DNA of 22,794 nucleotides from a virus: positions 1 through 22,794 of the IMG/VR virus record IMGVR_UViG_3300022934_000206, one strand, 5' to 3'. Positions within the stretch are counted from its first letter, which is position 1. Every line of letters starts with the position of its first letter. Shown here piece by piece: positions 19,164 through 22,794 of the stretch. The notes below the pieces were generated by a model that saw only the letters and a list, made by a program, of their open reading frames with translations, did not search any database and had not been told where the DNA came from. The translations under genes were made by a program, and so were the position numbers.

Positions 19164-19993
19164 GAGTAGTTGCGGTAAGCACGCTCACGGACAACCTCAA
19201 GAACATGATCGGGGTTGCCAACCTGCTTACCGTTGAATCGGATGCGGGAGTCAGGAGCTTCAATCGTTTTGGGCGCTTGGCATGGGATCGGACCTCTTGG
19301 CCATTTGCATCTCGGATCTCGCAAATCATACCTGACGTTCGCGTAAGAAGCGTAAACGTTGGGAGCGGTGGATCATCTTATACTTCCGCTCCAACCGTGT
19401 CTTTCAGCGGGGGAGGGGGTAGCTCTGCGGCTGCCACCGCAACCATCAATTCGGATGGTGAAGTAAACGGAGTCGCGATGACCAACAACGGCACGGGATA
19501 CACGGGAATTCCCACGGTATCCTTTTCGGGAGGTGGTGGAAGCGGAGCAACTGCAACTGCAAACCTTTTGGCTTACATCGACTTTGGAACGACCATAAGC
19601 GAAGTCTTTCGCGTAACCGAACAAGATCCTTACGGATCGAACAATTCGAGCGAGATCGCGTTTAGGAACGTTTACGTTACCGGGTCGAGCGATTACGGGG
19701 AAGCGATCCTGCCCAACCGTTCTGCAACCTCACCCGTATGGGTCTACTACCGTAGTCCGTTCCCGACCTATAGTAGCGGGGATGACTTCCCTTGGGAACT
19801 AGCGGAATACGTCGTACTCGGTGCATACGGGGATTGGCTGGCGGCAGACGGACAGGGTGAGAAAGCGAACGCAATTTACCAACAAGCTGAATCCGTCTTG
19901 CAGGTAGAGTTGGACAAACTCGAACGCCAGGAAGGTCAAACCCAACCACTTTTAATTGAAACATACGGCACTACTATCGCCACAACTGCATAA
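19160..19993 (+). CDS. Head-tail connector-like protein with inserted GGSGYTSAPTV-type repeats
   Basis: The 277-residue protein has a split connector-like scaffold: residues 1-61 (with SFNRFGRLAWDRTSWPFASR) and 136-277 (with PVWVYYRSPFPTY, LAEYVVLGAYGDWLAADGQG and a final helix). Between them, at about 63-135, lie two copies of a beta repeat, VGSGGSSYTSAPTVSFSGGG and NNGTGYTGIPTVSFSGGGG. Repeats of that kind are common on phage and bacterial surface proteins. The outer parts resemble adaptors that join portal to tail. The insertion is probably exposed on the virion surface. Frame and start are supported by the ATGA overlap. Confidence 0.65.
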   Translation: MRVVAVSTLTDNLKNMIGVANLLTVESDAGVRSFNRFGRLAWDRTSWPFASRISQIIPDVRVRSVNVGSGGSSYTSAPTVSFSGGGGSSAAATATINSDGEVNGVAMTNNGTGYTGIPTVSFSGGGGSGATATANLLAYIDFGTTISEVFRVTEQDPYGSNNSSEIAFRNVYVTGSSDYGEAILPNRSATSPVWVYYRSPFPTYSSGDDFPWELAEYVVLGAYGDWLAADGQGEKANAIYQQAESVLQVELDKLERQEGQTQPLLIETYGTTIATTA

Positions 19994-19998
19994 TTATC

Positions 19999-20259
19999 AT
20001 GGCATCAACTAGCGAATACAGAGGACTCGGTCTTAACGGAGGAACCTACATTAACGACACTGCTAATCACACAGGAGACTTCTTTTGCTTTCTTGCAACC
20101 GAGGATACCGTTTTGGCAAGCGTCACAGGCAATATCGATAACATTGCTGACCTTTGCACCGGGCAGGATGCAACTGTCTTGTCGGCAAACAGCGCAATAT
20201 ACGGACGCATCACTTCAATCCAGTTAACTAGCGGCGCAGTAATAGCGTACAAGATGTAA
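19999..20259 (+). CDS. Hypothetical beta-rich virion protein, 86 aa
   Basis: The protein begins MASTSEYRGLGLNGGTYIND and ends SIQLTSGAVIAYKM. It is Gly/Thr/Ala-rich and looks beta-stranded, like small structural proteins in this genomic place. No family is recognised. It has no clear ribosome-binding site and follows the connector by five bases. Confidence 0.55.
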   Translation: MASTSEYRGLGLNGGTYINDTANHTGDFFCFLATEDTVLASVTGNIDNIADLCTGQDATVLSANSAIYGRITSIQLTSGAVIAYKM

Positions 20260-20260
20260 G

Positions 20261-20398
20261 ATGATTTCACTTGATCTCAACGTAGGAGTACCAAGGCCTT
20301 TTACAAGTAGTGGCACTCCATCGATTGACGGAGCATTACGGGCCGAACAAGGTCCATTTTTAAACTGCGAGGATGGAAGTATTCTCGCCTTCGATTAA
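20261..20398 (+). CDS. Hypothetical small protein, 45 aa
   Basis: The ATG lies one base after the previous stop. The product begins MISLDLNVGVPRPFTSSGTP and ends in EDGSILAFD. No family is recognised. Tandem position and protein-like composition support it. Confidence 0.5.
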   Translation: MISLDLNVGVPRPFTSSGTPSIDGALRAEQGPFLNCEDGSILAFD

Positions 20399-20411
20399 AG
20401 GAAAATAAAAA

Positions 20412-21446
20412 ATGGCTAATAAGCGTATTTCATCACTCACGTCGCTAGGCGGAACTCCCGCCAATGACGATATAATTCCAATTACTGATATTTCGGACAC
20501 TACGGGATCTGCTCAAGGCACGACTAAAAAAGTCACCGTAGCAAATTTAATGGCGGCGGCGGGTGGTGCCACGGTAAACTCAGGAACTGCCGCAAATTTG
20601 CCAAGCAGTCCATCGGTTGCCGACATTTACCTTGAGACAGACACAGGAATACTGCGTTGGTGGGATGGGACATATTGGAACACGTTCATCGAAGACTCGC
20701 AATACGACCCTGCCTATGCCGCTAGTCAACTTTCTTATACGGGAGGTTTGTTTACGAGCAGTGATTACAATATTTCGACTCAGCCGATCATGCATTTCGA
20801 TGCCGCCATATTGGACGGGGCAGACAAAGCGAACAACCCTTCAAGCGGCACTGCCGTATCGACTTGGGGCGACCGAAGCGGTCAAGCAACCAACTACGAC
20901 GGTACTCAAGCAACGGGTTCCGCTCAACCGACTTTCACGATTAGCGGGAGTGACAAGTACGTAAGCTTCGACGGGGCCGACTTTTTGGACTTCACTGATT
21001 ACACGCTACCGACCTCATTTAACATGGTAGTTGTTTGTAATACAAACGTTGACGCTAATTATCTCTTACCGGTTGGAACAGACACAAATAGCCAATATGT
21101 GTTACTAGAGTATAACGGTACAGTTTACGGCATTAGCGGGACTTCGACGGATAGTTCATACGGCGGTCCTAATTACAATTCTATACAGCAGTTTTGGGCT
21201 ACTAGGGACGGAAGTAATAATCACAATATTTATGTCCAAGGAGGTAATTCAATAATATCCGCTACCGCTAGTGCATCCCGAACAGTCGCTAGAATAGGTA
21301 AAGCCAATGACGCTTTTTACCATACTGGTAATATTTATGAGATTATCATTTGGGGTAGCGATCTTTCAACTGCGGATAAAAACACAGTAAATAACTATCT
21401 TGCTAATAAGTATAGTTCCCTTCCAACCTTAACAGCCTTCTCTTAA
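20412..21446 (+). CDS. Tail fibre / receptor-binding protein with LamG-like domain
   Basis: The 344-residue protein has an N-terminal segment MANKRISSLTSLGGTPANDD through TTKKVTVANLM like the attachment ends of phage fibres. A linker with YLETDTGILRWWDGTYW (about 72-90) follows, then a concanavalin/laminin-G-like lectin domain (about 125-340) containing MHFDAAILDGADK, WGDRSGQ, YVSFDGADFLDFT and EIIIWGSDLSTADKNTVNNY. It probably binds host surface glycans. The gene is richer in A and T than its neighbours, suggesting exchange. AAAGGAAAAT lies before the start. Confidence 0.75.
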   Translation: MANKRISSLTSLGGTPANDDIIPITDISDTTGSAQGTTKKVTVANLMAAAGGATVNSGTAANLPSSPSVADIYLETDTGILRWWDGTYWNTFIEDSQYDPAYAASQLSYTGGLFTSSDYNISTQPIMHFDAAILDGADKANNPSSGTAVSTWGDRSGQATNYDGTQATGSAQPTFTISGSDKYVSFDGADFLDFTDYTLPTSFNMVVVCNTNVDANYLLPVGTDTNSQYVLLEYNGTVYGISGTSTDSSYGGPNYNSIQQFWATRDGSNNHNIYVQGGNSIISATASASRTVARIGKANDAFYHTGNIYEIIIWGSDLSTADKNTVNNYLANKYSSLPTLTAFS

Positions 21447-21448
21447 TT

Positions 21449-21646
21449 ATGAAATACTCAGTACATTCTACACAGGCAGAAGCACAAGCGGAGATCGAGC
21501 GAATCGAAGCCTATTTAGGTATTCCTACGGTGGGAACTATTCGCTACGCCGAACCCGAAGAAGTAGAAGGTCAATGGCGTTTTCGAGTTAAAGAAAGCGG
21601 CCCTTGGAAATGCGACCACGTGGCGAACAACATCGTTGAGGAATAG
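21449..21646 (+). CDS. Hypothetical protein, 65 aa
   Basis: The protein has a helical start (STQAEAQAEIERIEAYLGIP) and ends VKESGPWKCDHVANNIVEE. Its position just after the fibre gene suggests a fibre partner or chaperone, by analogy only. No family is recognised. Confidence 0.55.
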   Translation: MKYSVHSTQAEAQAEIERIEAYLGIPTVGTIRYAEPEEVEGQWRFRVKESGPWKCDHVANNIVEE

Positions 21647-21655
21647 CCTTTAGGC

Positions 21656-21727
21656 ATGAGCCGATGCTACCTAATCCTTGCACTCGATGTCATCTTACTT
21701 CTTGTCATTGCGATCCTAACCAAGTGA
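21656..21727 (+). CDS. 23-aa membrane micropeptide
   Basis: A frame from ATG 21656 gives MSRCYLILALDVILLLVIAI and LTK, an ideal single membrane span with a positive N-terminus. It sits three bases before another membrane gene. There is no strong ribosome-binding site; TTTAGG lies upstream. Confidence 0.4.
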   Translation: MSRCYLILALDVILLLVIAILTK

Positions 21728-21730
21728 TTT

Positions 21731-21955
21731 ATGGAAATCTCCTCCTATATGTTTCTAGGGCTTGGGGTGGCCGTGTCCGTTCTCGGTTTTTTTCTCAAGC
21801 GAATGAAGGAAGAGATCGACGTGCAGAAAGCGAAAAACGCGAAACTCGAAATCGCATCCGCTCGTCACTACGAGAAAATCCGCAACTTGGAAAAACTTGC
21901 GGAAGATCGTCGAGAAGACGTGAAACGCATTTACGAATTGATTGGTAAGAAATGA
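21731..21955 (+). CDS. Membrane-anchored coiled-coil protein, 74 aa
   Basis: Residues about 5-23 (SYMFLGLGVAVSVLGFFL) span the membrane. The rest is a charged coiled coil (RMKEEIDVQKAKNAKLEIAS through RIYELIGKK). Such proteins occur in lysis regions as spanin-like or accessory proteins, but this is inference. The stop overlaps the next ATG (ATGA). Confidence 0.6.
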   Translation: MEISSYMFLGLGVAVSVLGFFLKRMKEEIDVQKAKNAKLEIASARHYEKIRNLEKLAEDRREDVKRIYELIGKK

Positions 21956-22269
21956 GCGAAGATGGAATTTCAGAGAATACCCAAGTCAAGGCAAACCTGG
22001 CATTCATGGCAAAAACCATCGCTTTGGTGGGAACTGCCGTATGGGGCTATTCCGTGGTATGGAATAAAATATCCGCTTTGGAAAACGAGAACATACGGAT
22101 GCGACACGAATTGGAATTGAACAGCGAATTTCGCATCCTTTGGCCACGTGGACAGATGGGAAGTCTACCTGCGGATAGTAGCCAGGATATGTCCATTCAA
22201 CACATCAAGGAACGCTTGCAAGTAATAGAAGCTCATGTTGACAAACTACGATTCAAGGAGACTCCGTAA
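21952..22269 (+). CDS. Membrane protein with periplasmic-type coil, 105 aa
   Basis: One membrane span is predicted at about residues 20-39 (AKTIALVGTAVWGYSVVW), followed by a helical region (KISALENENIRMRHELELNS) and a C-terminal coil (IKERLQVIEAHVDKLRF). With its neighbours it forms a small membrane-protein module. It may serve lysis or entry. No family is recognised. Confidence 0.6.
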   Translation: MSEDGISENTQVKANLAFMAKTIALVGTAVWGYSVVWNKISALENENIRMRHELELNSEFRILWPRGQMGSLPADSSQDMSIQHIKERLQVIEAHVDKLRFKETP

Positions 22270-22733
22270 TGTTCGAGCTTTTGACTTTGTTCCTTACGGG
22301 CGGAGGATCTGCCGCAATGGGTTCGATACTCAAAGGAGTATTCGGAGCGATGACGGATGCACGTCAGCAGAAGTACGAAATGGAAATGGCAAGGGAGGCT
22401 CGAAACAATGAATTCGCGATTCAATTTCAACAAGCGCTCAATAACGGTCCTGGCGGAGCTTTTACTCGTGCTACTCGTCGTATGCTTGCTCTTATCGGCA
22501 TGTCAACACTCTCGTTCATCACCTGCATTACGACAATCTACCCAAGCGTTCCGCTCATCAGTACAACAAACATTACCGGGGAAGGAAAAAGAGAGTTTCT
22601 TTTCGGACTTATCAGTATTCCAGCTGAGCAAACCGCTTTGGTCGTTACAACGGGACACATCGCTCTCTTTGAAGCAACCGTAGTTTTACCGCTTATAATT
22701 GGCTTTTATTTTACACCTGGAGGAAGACGATAA
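22269..22733 (+). CDS. Multi-span membrane protein, possible holin, 154 aa
   Basis: The start shares a base with the upstream stop (TAATG). The protein has a short hydrophobic N-terminus (MFELLTLFLTGGGSAAM), an amphipathic helix, then spans at about 73-92 (LALIGMSTLSFITCITTIYP) and 128-148 (FEATVVLPLIIGFYF), with a possible third in between. The pattern resembles phage holin-like proteins, and the preceding membrane genes fit a lysis cassette. No lysin gene is visible here, so the holin call is tentative. Confidence 0.45.
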   Translation: MFELLTLFLTGGGSAAMGSILKGVFGAMTDARQQKYEMEMAREARNNEFAIQFQQALNNGPGGAFTRATRRMLALIGMSTLSFITCITTIYPSVPLISTTNITGEGKREFLFGLISIPAEQTALVVTTGHIALFEATVVLPLIIGFYFTPGGRR

Positions 22734-22734
22734 C

Positions 22735-22794
22735 ATGATTGACAGAGACTCACTTTTCGGAATCGGAGGAACGCTTGCTACATTCAGCGGTTCC
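22735..22794 (+). CDS. Start of an unknown gene (partial)
   Basis: ATG at 22735 opens a frame that runs off the right edge. Only MIDRDSLFGIGGTLATFSGS is visible. A Gly-rich start could belong to a virion-interior or tail protein, but no assignment is possible. Confidence 0.45.
   Translation, partial: MIDRDSLFGIGGTLATFSGS

Noticed and set aside
1-22794. CRISPR array, insertion sequence or integrase
   Set aside because: No regularly spaced repeats with unique spacers, no transposase motifs with terminal repeats and no recombinase catalytic pattern were seen in the window.

Overview
The window is part of a tailed double-stranded DNA bacteriophage genome (Caudoviricetes). It carries a replicative DnaB helicase, a large terminase, a portal, a scaffold, a major capsid protein, a head-tail connector and a LamG-like fibre, with dense gene packing and many ATGA or TAATG stop/start overlaps. 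No tRNA, integrase or CRISPR array was seen. The host cannot be named from this sequence. Promoter-like sites are of the TTGACA/TATAAT type, and the small families around the portal resemble those I know from aquatic phages and large algal viruses, so an aquatic source is plausible but inferred.

Layout. (1) 1-2326, + strand: end of a possible RuvC-like resolvase, a small sigma-region-4-like protein, a 35-aa membrane peptide, a helicase-loader-like protein and DnaB. (2) 2327-2460: a long nested inverted repeat between convergent genes. (3) 2461-5530, - strand: about eleven very small, mostly unrecognised genes, many led by a strong AAGGAGAAAC ribosome-binding sequence that also encodes the C-terminus of the gene upstream. 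(4) 5531-6199: a non-coding stretch rich in dyads and G/C runs. (5) 6200-7328, - strand: an HNH endonuclease and a small-terminase-like protein. (6) 7329-7392: a compact divergent promoter region with a dyad across two abutting -35 boxes. (7) 7393-12924, + strand: an HTH regulator, a second sigma-region-4-like protein, a C5 cytosine methyltransferase double-coded with a second long frame, small acidic or coiled genes, a PD-(D/E)XK nuclease-like gene, an AT-rich small gene and the large terminase. (8) 12925-18731: portal, three very basic small proteins, a coiled gene, a terminator, scaffold, major capsid and a decoration-like protein. Portal and scaffold are each preceded by the same promoter with a dyad in its spacer. 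(9) 18732-22794: head completion and connector genes, a fibre or receptor-binding protein and a cluster of small membrane proteins that may serve lysis.

How it fits together: the left + block and the - block look like early/replication genes. The region near 7350 looks like a regulatory switch. The 7393-12924 block modifies DNA and ends with the packaging motor, and two matching promoters appear to drive the virion genes. The most notable observations are the 1.25-kb overlap of the methyltransferase with a WPTP-repeat frame that has its own family-like motifs, a 10-base sequence found ten times in one orientation in 2.4 kb, the twin dyad promoters, and promoter spacings that imply leaderless transcripts.
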